Source: Roseomonas mucosa (lineage in GTDB: Bacteria; Pseudomonadota; Alphaproteobacteria; Acetobacterales; Acetobacteraceae). From it: 64,000 bases of DNA. The notes under the pieces were generated by a model. That model was not told where the DNA came from and searched no databases. It saw only the letters and a program-made list of their open reading frames with translations. Within the stretch, counting starts at the first letter, position 1, and every line of letters starts with the position of its first letter. Location: positions 175,641-239,640 of the forward strand of contig CAMDWG010000003.1 in assembly GCA_945878375.1 (NCBI GenBank), written 5' to 3'. A program made the translations under genes and the position numbers. Below are positions 26,278 through 35,030 of this stretch, piece after piece.

Positions 26278-27551
26278 ACAGGATCGTCCCGCCCGAGAAG
26301 CTGCTGCCCTGGGCGCCGGAGCGCAGCGGGGAAGCCCCATCGCCGCCGCCCGGCCCGCCTTCGCGCCAGCGGCCGGGCTTCGCCAGCTCCACGCTGCTGG
26401 CCATCCGGCTCGCCTGGCGGCAGCTGCGGTCGGAGAAGGCGCGGCTCGCCTCCGCCATCGCGGGCGTGCTGTTCGCCTGCGTGCTGGTCTTCATGCAGCT
26501 CGGCTTCCGGGGCGCCTTGTTCGAAAGTGCCACGAACCTGATCGGTGCGATGCGCGGCGACCTGTTCCTGATGCACCCGCTGACCACCGCGAGCTTCCGC
26601 CCCGAACCCCTGCCGCGCGTGCGCGCACAACAGGCGCTTGCGCTGGCTGAGGTCGAGCGTGCCGTGCCGGTCTATCTGGCGCAGGCCTCCTGGCGGAACC
26701 CGGTGGATGGCAGCCGCCGTGCGGTGCAACTGATCGGCGTGGACACCGCGGCGGGCGTGCTGGAATTTCCGGGCCTCGGGCCGGAACTGGTGGCGGATCT
26801 GCAGCGCGCCGACGCGGTCGCCTTCGACCTCCGCTCCCGCCCCGAATTCGGCCCTGTCGAACGGCTGCTGGCGGAACGCGGCGGCCCGATCGAGGTGGAG
26901 ATCGGCGGGCGTCGCGTCGATGTGGTGGGGCTGATCGAGATCGGCCCGTCCTTCGGCGCCGATGGGAATGTCGTTCTGTCGGAGGTGAATTTCCGCCGAT
27001 TGGTGAAGGAACGGCAGGTGGCGGCGGTGGATCTCGTCGCCATCAAGCTGCGCGAGGGCACCGATCTGGGGCAGGCCCAGGCGCGGCTGCGCGAATTGCT
27101 GCCGGGCGATGTCATGGTGATGACCCAGGCCGAGCTGCGCGCGCATGAACGCCGCTATTGGGAAGAAGCGACGCCCATCGGCTTCATCTTCGCCTTCGGC
27201 AGCGCCATGGGCCTCGTGGTCGGGATGGTGATCGTCTACCAGATCCTGTTCAGCGATATTGCCAGCCACCTGAAGGAATACGCGACGCTGAAGGCGATGG
27301 GCTATTCGGGGTCCTACCTGGCGCGGGTGGTGCTGGGCGCGGCGCTGATCCTGGCGGTGGCGGGCTTCATCCCCGGCCTGCTGCTGTCCTTCCTGCTCTA
27401 TGATTTCGTCGGCAGCGCCACCTTCCTGCCGCTGCGGCTGGACGCCGCCATGGGCATCACGGTCTTCCTGATGATCTTCGTCATGTGTGCCATCGCGGGC
27501 CTGCTGGCCGTGCGCAAGCTGCGCGACGCCAACCCGGCCGACATGTTCTGA
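26274..27551 (+). CDS. devC: DevC-type FtsX-family permease
   Basis: 425-residue permease. A Pro-rich N-terminal tail of about 30 residues precedes the first helix (SAIAGVLFACVLVFMQLGF), a periplasmic domain follows (about residues 75-290), then three C-terminal helices with QILFSDIASHLKEYATLKAM, the DevC signature region, and an ending AVRKLRDANPADMF. It forms the membrane core of the exporter with the adaptor before and the ATPase after it. Confidence 0.9.
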   Translation: MNRIVPPEKLLPWAPERSGEAPSPPPGPPSRQRPGFASSTLLAIRLAWRQLRSEKARLASAIAGVLFACVLVFMQLGFRGALFESATNLIGAMRGDLFLMHPLTTASFRPEPLPRVRAQQALALAEVERAVPVYLAQASWRNPVDGSRRAVQLIGVDTAAGVLEFPGLGPELVADLQRADAVAFDLRSRPEFGPVERLLAERGGPIEVEIGGRRVDVVGLIEIGPSFGADGNVVLSEVNFRRLVKERQVAAVDLVAIKLREGTDLGQAQARLRELLPGDVMVMTQAELRAHERRYWEEATPIGFIFAFGSAMGLVVGMVIVYQILFSDIASHLKEYATLKAMGYSGSYLARVVLGAALILAVAGFIPGLLLSFLLYDFVGSATFLPLRLDAAMGITVFLMIFVMCAIAGLLAVRKLRDANPADMF

Positions 27552-28252
27552 TGGACCCCGTCCTGCTGCGCGGCGTCACTTACGCCTATGGCGAAGGCGA
27601 ACTCCGCCGCCCCGTGCTGCGCGATGTCGACCTGACGGTCCGGGAAGGCGAGATCGTGCTGCTGACCGGCCCGTCTGGCAGCGGCAAGACGACGCTACTG
27701 ACGCTGATCGGCGCGCTGCGCGCGATGCAGGATGGCAGCGCGCGCGTGCTGGGCGAGGAATTGTCGGGGGCGGGAGAGCCCGCGCGGGTGCGGCTGCGCC
27801 GGCGCATCGGCTTCATCTTCCAGAACCACAACCTGCTGGGCTTCCTGACCGCGCGGCAGAATGTGGCGATGGCGCTGGAACAGGATGGGAGCCTCCACGA
27901 AGGCGCGCGGATGGCCCGAGCCGGGGCGCTGCTGGCGGCGGTCGGGCTGCAGGGGCATGAGGATCGCGTGCCCGCCAAGCTCTCCGGCGGCCAGCGCCAG
28001 CGCGTCTCCGTCGCCCGCGCGCTGGCCGCCGATCCGGGGCTGGTGCTGGCGGATGAACCGACGGCCGCGCTCGACAAGGCCAGCGGGCATGAGGTGGTGC
28101 AGCTGCTGCGCGACCTCGCGAAGTCGCGCGGCGTGCCGATCCTGCTCGTCACCCACGATCCGCGCATCCTGGATATCGCCGACCGCATCGTGGCGATGGA
28201 GGATGGGCGGATCGTCGATACCGACGCACAGCGCAACGCCGCCGCCGGCTGA
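27551..28252 (+). CDS. devA: DevA-type ABC transporter ATP-binding protein
   Basis: 233-residue ATPase: GPSGSGKTT at about residues 39-47, Q-loop GFIFQNHNLLGFL, signature LSGGQRQRVSVARA, Walker B LVLADEPTAALD, H-loop VTHDPR. The ATG at 27551 shares a base with the devC stop (TGATG). It should power export by DevC. Confidence 0.92.
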   Translation: MDPVLLRGVTYAYGEGELRRPVLRDVDLTVREGEIVLLTGPSGSGKTTLLTLIGALRAMQDGSARVLGEELSGAGEPARVRLRRRIGFIFQNHNLLGFLTARQNVAMALEQDGSLHEGARMARAGALLAAVGLQGHEDRVPAKLSGGQRQRVSVARALAADPGLVLADEPTAALDKASGHEVVQLLRDLAKSRGVPILLVTHDPRILDIADRIVAMEDGRIVDTDAQRNAAAG

Positions 28253-28324
28253 TAAGGCGCGTCGCCGCGCCGGGGATTGAGCCGCCGCCCCGGTGCTGCA
28301 AAGCTACCCCCTCGACGAGACCGG

Positions 28325-29569
28325 GTGGACGCGTTGGAAACGGGACAGGCGCGCAGCATCCTGAGGGTGCCGGACTACCGGCGCCTCTGGCTGGTCGGGC
28401 TTTCGGTTTCCGTCGCGCGCTGGCTTGAGATGCTGGTGGGCGCCGTCGTCGTCTTCCAGCTGACGCAATCGGCCTTCCTGGTCGCGCTGCTGATGCTGCT
28501 GCGACTGGCCCCGATGGGGCTGTTCGGCGCGCTGCTCGGCGTGCTGGCGGATCGCGTGCCGCGGCGGCATTCGCTGCTGGGTGTGCTGCTGCTGCAGGGC
28601 TTGGCCGTGGGCGGTCTGTCGATCCTCGCCTTGTTCGGCGCGCTGGAGGTCTGGCACCTCGCGCTGGCCTCCTTCTGCAGCGGGCTCGGCTGGGCCAGCG
28701 ACAATCCGGTGCGGCGGATGATGATCGGCGAAGCGGTTGGCGCGGCGCGCATGGGCACCGCGATCTCGCTGGATGTCATGGGCAACAATGCCAGCCGCGT
28801 GGCGGGCCCGGCCGTGGGCGGGACGCTGCTCGCGGCCTTCGGCGCGGGGGAAGCCTTCGGCCTGGCCTGCCTGCTGTATCTGCTGGCGGTCGGGCTGGCG
28901 GCAGGGTTGACCATCGGCCGTACCCCCGCGCCGCCGCGCGCGGCGGGCGTGCTGCGGGAGATGGGCGAGAGCCTCGCCCTCGGCTTCCGTCTGCCGCGCT
29001 TGCGCGCGGTGATGGTGGTGACGGTGATCTTCAACCTCTTTGCCTGGCCCTGCACCAGCATGATCCCGGTGATCGGGGAGACCGCGCTCGGCCTCGGGCC
29101 CGAAGGCGTGGGCGTGCTGGCGGGGATCGACGGGGTCGGCGCGCTGGCGGGGGCGGCGCTGATCGGGCTGCTGGCGCGGCCGGACCGCTATGCGGTGATC
29201 TATGTCGGCGGCACGACGCTGTACCTCGCGATGATGATCGGCTTCGCGCTCGCGCCCGGCGCCGTCACGGCGGGGCTGGCGCTGCTGGTCACCGGCATCG
29301 GCGGCGCGGGCTTCGCCACGATGCAGGCAACCCTGACCTACCTGATGGTACCGCCGGAGATGCGCGGGCGCGCGCTCGGCGTGCTGTCCACCGCGATCGG
29401 CACGGGGTTGCTGGGCTTCCTGCAGATCGGGCTGCTGGCGAATTGGCTCGGCGCGCCGGGCGCCACCATCCTTGTCGGCACGCAAGGGCTGCTCGCGCTG
29501 CTGATCACCTGGCCGCTGTGGCGGCCGATGCTCGGGCCGGAGCCGCGCGAGACGCTGCCGCAGCCGTGA
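28325..29569 (+). CDS. MFS transporter (EntS-like)
   Basis: About 414 residues with some twelve hydrophobic helices of the major facilitator superfamily. The start VDALETGQARSILRVPDYRRLW and the segment LLGVLADRVPRRHSLL between helices 2 and 3 fit the MFS_3/enterobactin-exporter-like group. Substrate unknown; there is no siderophore cluster nearby. GTG 28325 is used because a TTG 48 bases upstream adds a Pro/Arg-rich stretch unlike the family. Confidence 0.85.
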   Translation: MDALETGQARSILRVPDYRRLWLVGLSVSVARWLEMLVGAVVVFQLTQSAFLVALLMLLRLAPMGLFGALLGVLADRVPRRHSLLGVLLLQGLAVGGLSILALFGALEVWHLALASFCSGLGWASDNPVRRMMIGEAVGAARMGTAISLDVMGNNASRVAGPAVGGTLLAAFGAGEAFGLACLLYLLAVGLAAGLTIGRTPAPPRAAGVLREMGESLALGFRLPRLRAVMVVTVIFNLFAWPCTSMIPVIGETALGLGPEGVGVLAGIDGVGALAGAALIGLLARPDRYAVIYVGGTTLYLAMMIGFALAPGAVTAGLALLVTGIGGAGFATMQATLTYLMVPPEMRGRALGVLSTAIGTGLLGFLQIGLLANWLGAPGATILVGTQGLLALLITWPLWRPMLGPEPRETLPQP

Positions 29570-29697
29570 CCATCCCCGCCCGGCGCCGCCTTGCGCTGCG
29601 CTGGGCATCAAGCGCTTGTCATGCGCGCATCGGTGGAACGCAGGCCCTGTTGGCGCATTCGACAAGGCGACGGACACCGGGGCAGGGATCGGGCAGG

Positions 29698-30132
29698 ATG
29701 ATCACCACCGAGACAGGACACCGCGCCGCCGTATCGGCGGAACGGGTCGGGCAGCGGGCGAATGCCGCCGATCGCCATGTCGGCGCCCGCATCCGCGAGC
29801 GGCGCGTGATGATGGGCCTTTCCCAGCAGCAGTTGGCGAAGATGATCGGCGTCACCTACCAGCAGGCGCATAAATACGAACGCGGGCTGAACCGCATCTC
29901 CGCCGGCCGACTGTTCGAGATCGGGCAGGTGCTGGGGGTCGCGGTCTCCTGGTTCTTCGAGGGGCTGGGCCCCGATGCCGCGGCGCAGGAAGCCAGCCCG
30001 CGCCAGCGCATGTGCCTGGAACTCGCCCGGAACTTCGCGCTGATCGACAATGAGAAGCACCAGGAAGCCCTCAGCCAGATGGCGCGCGCGCTGGCCGCCC
30101 AGTCGCAGGCGGAGCGCGAAGGCGCGGCGTGA
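29698..30132 (+). CDS. XRE-family helix-turn-helix regulator
   Basis: 144 residues. A short variable N-terminus is followed by an XRE HTH at about residues 27-85 (GARIRERRVMMGLSQQQLAK, VTYQQAHKYERGLNRI), of a kind common in alphaproteobacteria, and a helical C-terminal tail that may dimerise. ATG at 29698 after CAGG. The stop overlaps the GTG of the next gene, so the two are coupled. Target unknown. Confidence 0.85.
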   Translation: MITTETGHRAAVSAERVGQRANAADRHVGARIRERRVMMGLSQQQLAKMIGVTYQQAHKYERGLNRISAGRLFEIGQVLGVAVSWFFEGLGPDAAAQEASPRQRMCLELARNFALIDNEKHQEALSQMARALAAQSQAEREGAA

Positions 30133-30830
30133 GGCCGGCGGCGCGCGGCGCCGGGCCGGGTTCGGAGCCGATGCGGATGGAGCGGCAGGCCATCGGCCCG
30201 CAGCGGCCGCACCGGGGGCGATGGCGCGGCTGGCTTCTCGCGCCTGGCGTCGCGCTGCTGCTGGGCCTTCTCCTGTGGGGCGCCTTGAGCGGCCCGGACC
30301 GCCGGCCTTCCGAACGGCCCCTCGGCGCTGGCCTGCCGCCGATCGTGGCGGAACGGGCCATGCCACCCCTGCCCGAACCCGACCCGCTCGCCATCGCCCG
30401 CCGCGCCGAGATCGCCGCCGAGGAAGCGCGGCTGGCAGCACTGCGCCTGGCCCGGCTGGAGCTGGAGCGGGACGTCGCGGCGCTGGAGCAGGAGAGGGCA
30501 GCGCGCCGCAGCCTGCCCCCGCCGCAGGAGCCGGTCACGCCCCCCATCCGCGTCCTGGTACATCACCGCGCCAATTCCCCGGCCGCGTCGGGCGCGGCGG
30601 CGGAACTGGCACAGAGCCTTCGCGGCGGCAGCGGCTTCGAGGTCCAGGGCGTCCGAAGCGCCGCCTTCGTGCCCTCCACCCCCGTCGTGCGCTATTTCCA
30701 CGAGGAGGATCAGGCGGCGGCAGCCCGGCTGGCCGCGCGGCTCGGGCGCGGCTGGGCGATCCAGGATTTCCGCGCCTACCTGCCGCAACCCGCGCCGCAG
30801 ACGCTGGAGGTCTGGCTGGCGGCGGAGTGA
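30129..30830 (+). CDS. membrane-anchored coiled-coil protein with LytR_C-like end
   Basis: 233 residues. Basic N-terminus, one membrane helix (about residues 36-54), a long charged helix rich in Ala, Arg and Glu (about 86-125) likely to be a periplasmic coiled coil, then a compact domain about residues 135-233 with the pattern VRYFHEEDQAAAARLAARLG...DFRAY...LEVWLA that resembles the LytR C-terminal or SPOR-like fold. Function unknown. Coupled to the XRE gene by a GTGA overlap. Confidence 0.65.
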   Translation: MRPAARGAGPGSEPMRMERQAIGPQRPHRGRWRGWLLAPGVALLLGLLLWGALSGPDRRPSERPLGAGLPPIVAERAMPPLPEPDPLAIARRAEIAAEEARLAALRLARLELERDVAALEQERAARRSLPPPQEPVTPPIRVLVHHRANSPAASGAAAELAQSLRGGSGFEVQGVRSAAFVPSTPVVRYFHEEDQAAAARLAARLGRGWAIQDFRAYLPQPAPQTLEVWLAAE

Positions 30831-30849
30831 ACCCGCTGGCGCGCGCGCG

Positions 30850-31713
30850 TCAGTGCCGCGCGAGCCCGTCCCGGCTGCCGATCAGCCGCGCGCGCAGGCG
30901 GGAGGAGAGGAAGTCGATCACGGCGACGGTCGCGATCATCAGGATGATGATGAAGGCCACCTCGTCCCAATGCCGGACCTTGATGCGCTCGGCGATCTGC
31001 AAGCCGATCCCGCCCGCGCCGACCACGCCGAGGATGGCGGCGGACCGCGTGTTGCTCTCGAAGAAGTACAGCGCCTGCGCCACCATGATCGGCAGGACCT
31101 GCGGCAGGATGCCGAAGCGCGTCCGCAGCACGCGGTTGCCGCCGACGGCATCGATGCCCTCGGCCTGCTTCTTCTCGGCATTCTCGATCGCTTCGGCATA
31201 GAGCTTCGCCAGCACGGCGATATCCGCCGTGGCGATGGCCAGCACGCCCGCCAGCGGGCCGAGCCCGACCGCGCGCACATAGGCCAGCGCCCAGATCAGC
31301 TGGTCGACCCCGCGGAAGCCGTCGAACAGCCGGCGGATCGAGAAATGCGCGAGCGTGTTCGTGACCACATTGCCGGCGCCGAGGAAGCCGAGCGGCACGG
31401 CGATCAGCGCGGCCACGAAGGTGCCGAGGAACGCCATGGCGACGCTTTCCGCGATACCCTTCAGGATGTCGATCCACAACTCGCCCGGCGAAGGCGGGAT
31501 CATCAGCACCACGATGGTGCCGAGGCCCGACAGGCCGTTCCAGATCCGTTGCGGCGAGAAGCCGAACCACCACAACAGCCCAACGATCCAGCCGAGGCTG
31601 GCGGCCAGGGCCAGCAGGCGCACCGCGCGCACAGCGGCGGGCGGGCCGAAGGCGCGCGGCATCCGTTCGCGCAGCTCGGCGACCTGGGCGGGAGAGGGGC
31701 GGGCGAGGGCCAT
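30850..31713 (-). CDS. phnE: phosphonate-type ABC transporter permease, second copy
   Basis: 287-residue permease with about six membrane helices and the EAA loop segment EGIDAVGGNRVLRTRFGILP. It has the PhnE features GLGPLAGVLAIATADIAVL and GVVGAGGIGLQIAERI. Last gene of phnC-phnD-phnE-phnE; it forms the membrane channel with the first permease. The ATG at 31713 lies five bases from the preceding stop; the frame is open upstream but that overlaps the first permease. Confidence 0.9.
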   Translation of the reverse strand: MALARPSPAQVAELRERMPRAFGPPAAVRAVRLLALAASLGWIVGLLWWFGFSPQRIWNGLSGLGTIVVLMIPPSPGELWIDILKGIAESVAMAFLGTFVAALIAVPLGFLGAGNVVTNTLAHFSIRRLFDGFRGVDQLIWALAYVRAVGLGPLAGVLAIATADIAVLAKLYAEAIENAEKKQAEGIDAVGGNRVLRTRFGILPQVLPIMVAQALYFFESNTRSAAILGVVGAGGIGLQIAERIKVRHWDEVAFIIILMIATVAVIDFLSSRLRARLIGSRDGLARH

Positions 31714-31718
31714 GGCGC

Positions 31719-32630
31719 TCAGCCCGCCGAGGCCCGCGCATCGGCGGCCGCGAGGCCCTTGCGCAGGCGTTCGGAGATGAGGTCGATGGAGGCCACGGCC
31801 AGGATGATCAGAACCACGATGGCGCTGACCTCCTCGTAATAGTTGAAGGCGATCACGTGGTAGAGCTCCTCGCCGATGCCGCCCGCGCCGACGAAGCCGA
31901 GCACGCTGGCGCCGCGCAGGTTCACTTCGAAGCGCAGCAGGGTGTAGCTCAGGAAATTCGGCAGCACCTGGGGCAGCACGCCGTACCGCATGCGGTGGAA
32001 CCAGTTGCCGCCGGCGGCGCGCACGCCTTCCATCGGGCTGGTATCGGCATTCTCCGCGACCTCGGCGAACAGCTTTCCATTGGCACCGGCGGTGTGGATG
32101 ATGATCGCCAGGATGCCGGCCAGCGGGCCGATGCCGAAGGCCCAGACGAAGATCAGCGCGAAGACGATCTCCGGCACCGTGCGGCAGAATTCCAGGAAAC
32201 GCCGCGCCGCGTGATAGGCCCACGGGACCGGCGACAGGTTGCGCGCGGCGACAAAACACAGCGACAGGCTGATCGCGGTGCCGAACAGCGTGCCGAGCAG
32301 CGCCATCTGGCTGGTTTCGAAGATCAGCCAGAGCCACTTATCCGCGCGGTACATCCAGGCGGCGAAGCTGCCATCGGTTTCCCAATCGGCGAAGAAGGCA
32401 TCCGCGCTGAAGGTCGGCAGCACGCGCCAGAAATATTCGCCGATGCGCGGCAGCCCTTCGGCCAGCCGCGCCGGCGACGCTTCGCTGATCCAGGCCGCGA
32501 CCAGCACGCAGACCAGCAGCACCACGCCATAACCGAGCGTAGCGCGACGGCGGAGGCGCCTGGCCTCCCGAAAGGCGGCCTCGCCCCGCGCAACCGCGGG
32601 GCCGGGCAGGGCGAGGGCCGCGGCAGGCAT
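31719..32630 (-). CDS. phnE: phosphonate-type ABC transporter permease, first copy
   Basis: 303-residue permease with an N-terminal cytoplasmic tail and six or so helices. PhnE pattern: FCRTVPEIVFALIFVWAFG, IGPLAGILAIIIHTAGANGK, EGVRAAGGNWFHRMRYGVLP (EAA loop) and GFVGAGGIGEELYHVI. It differs clearly from the second permease, so the channel is a heterodimer. Start overlaps the phnD stop. Confidence 0.92.
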   Translation of the reverse strand: MPAAALALPGPAVARGEAAFREARRLRRRATLGYGVVLLVCVLVAAWISEASPARLAEGLPRIGEYFWRVLPTFSADAFFADWETDGSFAAWMYRADKWLWLIFETSQMALLGTLFGTAISLSLCFVAARNLSPVPWAYHAARRFLEFCRTVPEIVFALIFVWAFGIGPLAGILAIIIHTAGANGKLFAEVAENADTSPMEGVRAAGGNWFHRMRYGVLPQVLPNFLSYTLLRFEVNLRGASVLGFVGAGGIGEELYHVIAFNYYEEVSAIVVLIILAVASIDLISERLRKGLAAADARASAG

Positions 32631-33607
32631 CAGGACCGGCGACGCCGCTCGGCCGCTTCCTCGCGGCGCAGCTGCACGATCGGTTCGAACATCGCGTGGT
32701 TCACAGGCGCATAGCCCCGGCCACCGCCGCGCTCGATCTGCGCGTAGATCTGCGGATGGGCGGAAGCGAGCGCCACGTGGAAGGCCAGCAGGTCGTCCTT
32801 GAAGGCCTGCGGCAGGTCGCGGCGCACGGTGAAGGGGCCGTTCAGGATCGGGCGCGAGGTCCAGATGATGCGAAGGTCGCGCATGTTCAGCATGCCCTTC
32901 TGCACCATCGCGCGCAGATTGCCGCGGGTGAAGCCTTCGCTGACCTCGCCCTGGCCGCTGGCCCAGGTGACGGCCGCGTCGTACTGGCGCTGCAGCACCG
33001 CCACCACCGCCTGCTCATGCCCGCCGCCGAAGCCGGTGCGGGAGAAGTAGGTGTTGATGTCGATCCCGCCATTCCGCAGCTCGCTGCGCGGCACGAGGTA
33101 GCCGGAGGTGGAGTTGGCATCGGCCCAGGCCAGGGACTTGCCGCGCATCTGCTCGAGGCTCGTGATGCCGCTATCGGTGCGCACGACCATCACCGCGACG
33201 TAGGAGATGCTGCCATCGGCCTCTCGCGCCACCCAGAGCGGCTCGACGCCGCCATTGGTGTCGAGCCAGGCGCCGGCATAGGCGGAAGCACCCATGCCCG
33301 CGCCTTCGATCTGGCGCGCGCCGAAGGCCTGCATCACGCCGGAGTAGTCGGCGGCCGGGAACAGACGCACGGGCACGCCGAAGGTGGTCTCGAGCAGGGC
33401 GCGATAGACTTCGAAGCGGCCGAGGCGGTCGCTTTCATTCTCGCCGCCGAGCAGGCCGATGCGGATCTGCGGGACCTGCGCGGCCCAGGCGCGGCGGCCC
33501 GGAGCTGGCATGGTGGGCGCGGCGCCCTGGGCGAGGGCGGCGAAGGGCGCCAGGGCGGCGAAGGGCGCCAGGGCGGCGCCAGCCGTCAGAAGGCGGCGGG
33601 TGATCAT
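32630..33607 (-). CDS. phnD: phosphate/phosphonate-binding periplasmic protein
   Basis: 325-residue solute-binding protein of the PhnD type: Ala-rich signal peptide, then IRIGLLGGENESDRLGRFEV, the ADYSGVMQAFGARQIEGAGMG ligand-site segment and SLAWADANSTSGYLVPR. The ATG at 33607 follows GGAG; an ATG 12 bases upstream is also open. The signal peptide holds an 18-base tandem duplication (33540-33575) giving APFAAL twice. The ligand may be a phosphonate, phosphite or phosphate ester. Confidence 0.92.
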   Translation of the reverse strand: MITRRLLTAGAALAPFAALAPFAALAQGAAPTMPAPGRRAWAAQVPQIRIGLLGGENESDRLGRFEVYRALLETTFGVPVRLFPAADYSGVMQAFGARQIEGAGMGASAYAGAWLDTNGGVEPLWVAREADGSISYVAVMVVRTDSGITSLEQMRGKSLAWADANSTSGYLVPRSELRNGGIDINTYFSRTGFGGGHEQAVVAVLQRQYDAAVTWASGQGEVSEGFTRGNLRAMVQKGMLNMRDLRIIWTSRPILNGPFTVRRDLPQAFKDDLLAFHVALASAHPQIYAQIERGGGRGYAPVNHAMFEPIVQLRREEAAERRRRS

Positions 33608-33635
33608 GGTCTGCTCCATCGGTTGGGGGTAGGGA

Positions 33636-34466
33636 TCAGGCGAGGGCGAGGCCGCCCTGCGGAAGACCGACCGGGGCTTTGGGGCTCACCGCCGCCTCTG
33701 CCTGGTCGTCGAACTCATCCTCGGACACGCCGTAGATCTCGCGCACGCGCGCGCCGGTCAGATCGGCCGGCGGGCCGTCGAACATCACGCGGCCGGCTTG
33801 CATGGCCACGATGCGGTCGCAGTATTGCCGCGCGGTATCAAGGTGATGGAGGTTGGTCAGCACCGTGATCCCGTCTTCGCGGTTCACCTGGCGCAGCGCG
33901 TCCATCACCGTCTTGGCGTTGCGCGGGTCGAGGCTCGCGATCGGCTCATCGGCCAGGATCAGCCTCGGCTCCTGCAGCAGGGCGCGGCAGATCGCCACGC
34001 GCTGCTGCTGGCCGCCCGAGAGCGTGTCCGCGCGCTGCAACGCGGTCTCCGCCAGGTCGAAGCGGTCGAGCGCCTGGATCGCCATGGCGCGTTCCTCGGC
34101 GGTGAACATCTTCAGCAGGCTGGTCAGCGTGCCCAACACGCCCGGGCGGTGGTTCAGCCGGCCGACCAGCACATTGGTCAGCACGTCGAGCCGCTGAACG
34201 AGGTTGAATTGCTGGAAAATCATGGCGCAATCCGTGCGCCAGCGGCGCAGCGCCGCGCCCTTCAGCGCGGTGACATCCTGGCCGCCGAACAGGATGCGCC
34301 CTTCGGACGGATCGGTCAGGCGGTTGATCATGCGGAGCAGGGTGGATTTCCCGGCGCCCGAGCGGCCGATGACGCCCACCATCTGGCCATCCGGCACCAG
34401 CAGGCGGACCTGGTCCACCGCCGTGACGGAACCGAAACGCCGCGTCAGTCCTTGAAGCTCCAGCAT
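33636..34466 (-). CDS. phnC: phosphonate ABC transporter ATP-binding protein
   Basis: 276-residue ATPase with GRSGAGKST (about residues 34-42), Q-loop [15 protein letters not shown], signature [14 protein letters not shown] and Walker [13 protein letters not shown], the PhnC pattern. A C-terminal tail of about 40 residues follows the usual end. First gene of the phn operon; no phosphonate-degrading genes are in the window. A Pho-box promoter lies just upstream. Confidence 0.94.
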   Translation of the reverse strand: MLELQGLTRRFGSVTAVDQVRLLVPDGQMVGVIGRSGAGKSTLLRMINRLTDPSEGRILFGGQDVTALKGAALRRWRTDCAMIFQQFNLVQRLDVLTNVLVGRLNHRPGVLGTLTSLLKMFTAEERAMAIQALDRFDLAETALQRADTLSGGQQQRVAICRALLQEPRLILADEPIASLDPRNAKTVMDALRQVNREDGITVLTNLHHLDTARQYCDRIVAMQAGRVMFDGPPADLTGARVREIYGVSEDEFDDQAEAAVSPKAPVGLPQGGLALA

Positions 34467-34490
34467 GCTCGCCGCCTTTGTGCGGCGCGG

Positions 34491-34534
34491 CCTATACAGG
34501 CGGTAGGTGACGGGTGATTGACGGATATGTGACG
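34491..34534 (-). promoter_or_regulatory. three-unit Pho box and -10 of phnCDEE
   Basis: On the minus strand CGTCA occurs three times with an exact period of 11 bases (plus-strand TGACG at 34508, 34519 and 34530). PhoB binds direct repeats of about seven bases with an 11-base period (CTGTCAT type). A -10 hexamer TATAGG (34496-34491) lies 11 bases after the last unit, the classical place for PhoB-activated promoters without a -35. The leader would be about 18 bases. Confidence 0.75.
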
Positions 34535-34591
34535 TCGCTGTTGCGGGCCTCGCGGCAGGCTCCCGTGCGCCAGCAGGAAGGATGACCCAGG

Positions 34592-34930
34592 ATGATCGTC
34601 GATCTCAGGATCTACACCACGCTGCCCAACCGCATGGCGGAATTCGTGACGCTCTACCAGGACAAGGCTTGGCCGCTGCAGCTGAAGTACCTTGAGAATT
34701 GCCTCGGCTGGTACACGACCGTGGAAGGCGCGCTGAACACCGTCGTCCATCTCTGGGGCTATGCGGATCAGGGGGACCGGGAGCGGCGCCGCACCGCCAT
34801 GGCCGCCGATCCGGCCTGGGGCGACTATCTGCAGGAAGCCGGGGCCCGTGGCCTGCTGATCAAGATGGAAAACCGCATCCTGCGCCCCACCGCCTTCTTC
34901 GAGGCTTTTCGGGCCGCAAGGCGGGGCTGA
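34592..34930 (+). CDS. NIPSNAP family protein
   Basis: 112-residue protein with the NIPSNAP pattern: [19 protein letters not shown] at the start, a VHLWGYAD core strand and a C-terminal [10 protein letters not shown]. The fold is a dimeric alpha/beta barrel related to EthD-like proteins. Bacterial function is mostly unknown. ATG at 34592 follows AGGAAGGA. Divergent from phnC; the Pho box lies between and might affect both. Confidence 0.85.
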   Translation: MIVDLRIYTTLPNRMAEFVTLYQDKAWPLQLKYLENCLGWYTTVEGALNTVVHLWGYADQGDRERRRTAMAADPAWGDYLQEAGARGLLIKMENRILRPTAFFEAFRAARRG

Positions 34931-34971
34931 GACACCGTTCGGGACCACCGGGCGGGGCGGCCATCGCCACC

Positions 34972-35017
34972 TTGCCTGGCGATCTCCAATGGCGATATAG
35001 ATATGCTATAACATTCC
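34972..35017 (+). promoter_or_regulatory. promoter with Zur-like box
   Basis: TTGCCT (34972) and TATAGA (34996) with an 18-base spacer are followed at once by GATATGCTATAACATTCC (35000-35017), a near-palindrome close to the GTTATAACAT-type core bound by zinc-uptake repressors of the Fur family in proteobacteria. The box covers the likely start site. It is the most AT-rich stretch of the area. Served gene: the zinc-binding protein at 35031. Confidence 0.65.
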
Positions 35018-35030
35018 AAATGGCATCGCC

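Noticed and set aside
33540..33575. 18-bp tandem repeat in phnD as a regulatory site
   Set aside because: It lies inside the signal peptide and simply doubles APFAAL in frame; a neutral slip is enough to explain it.
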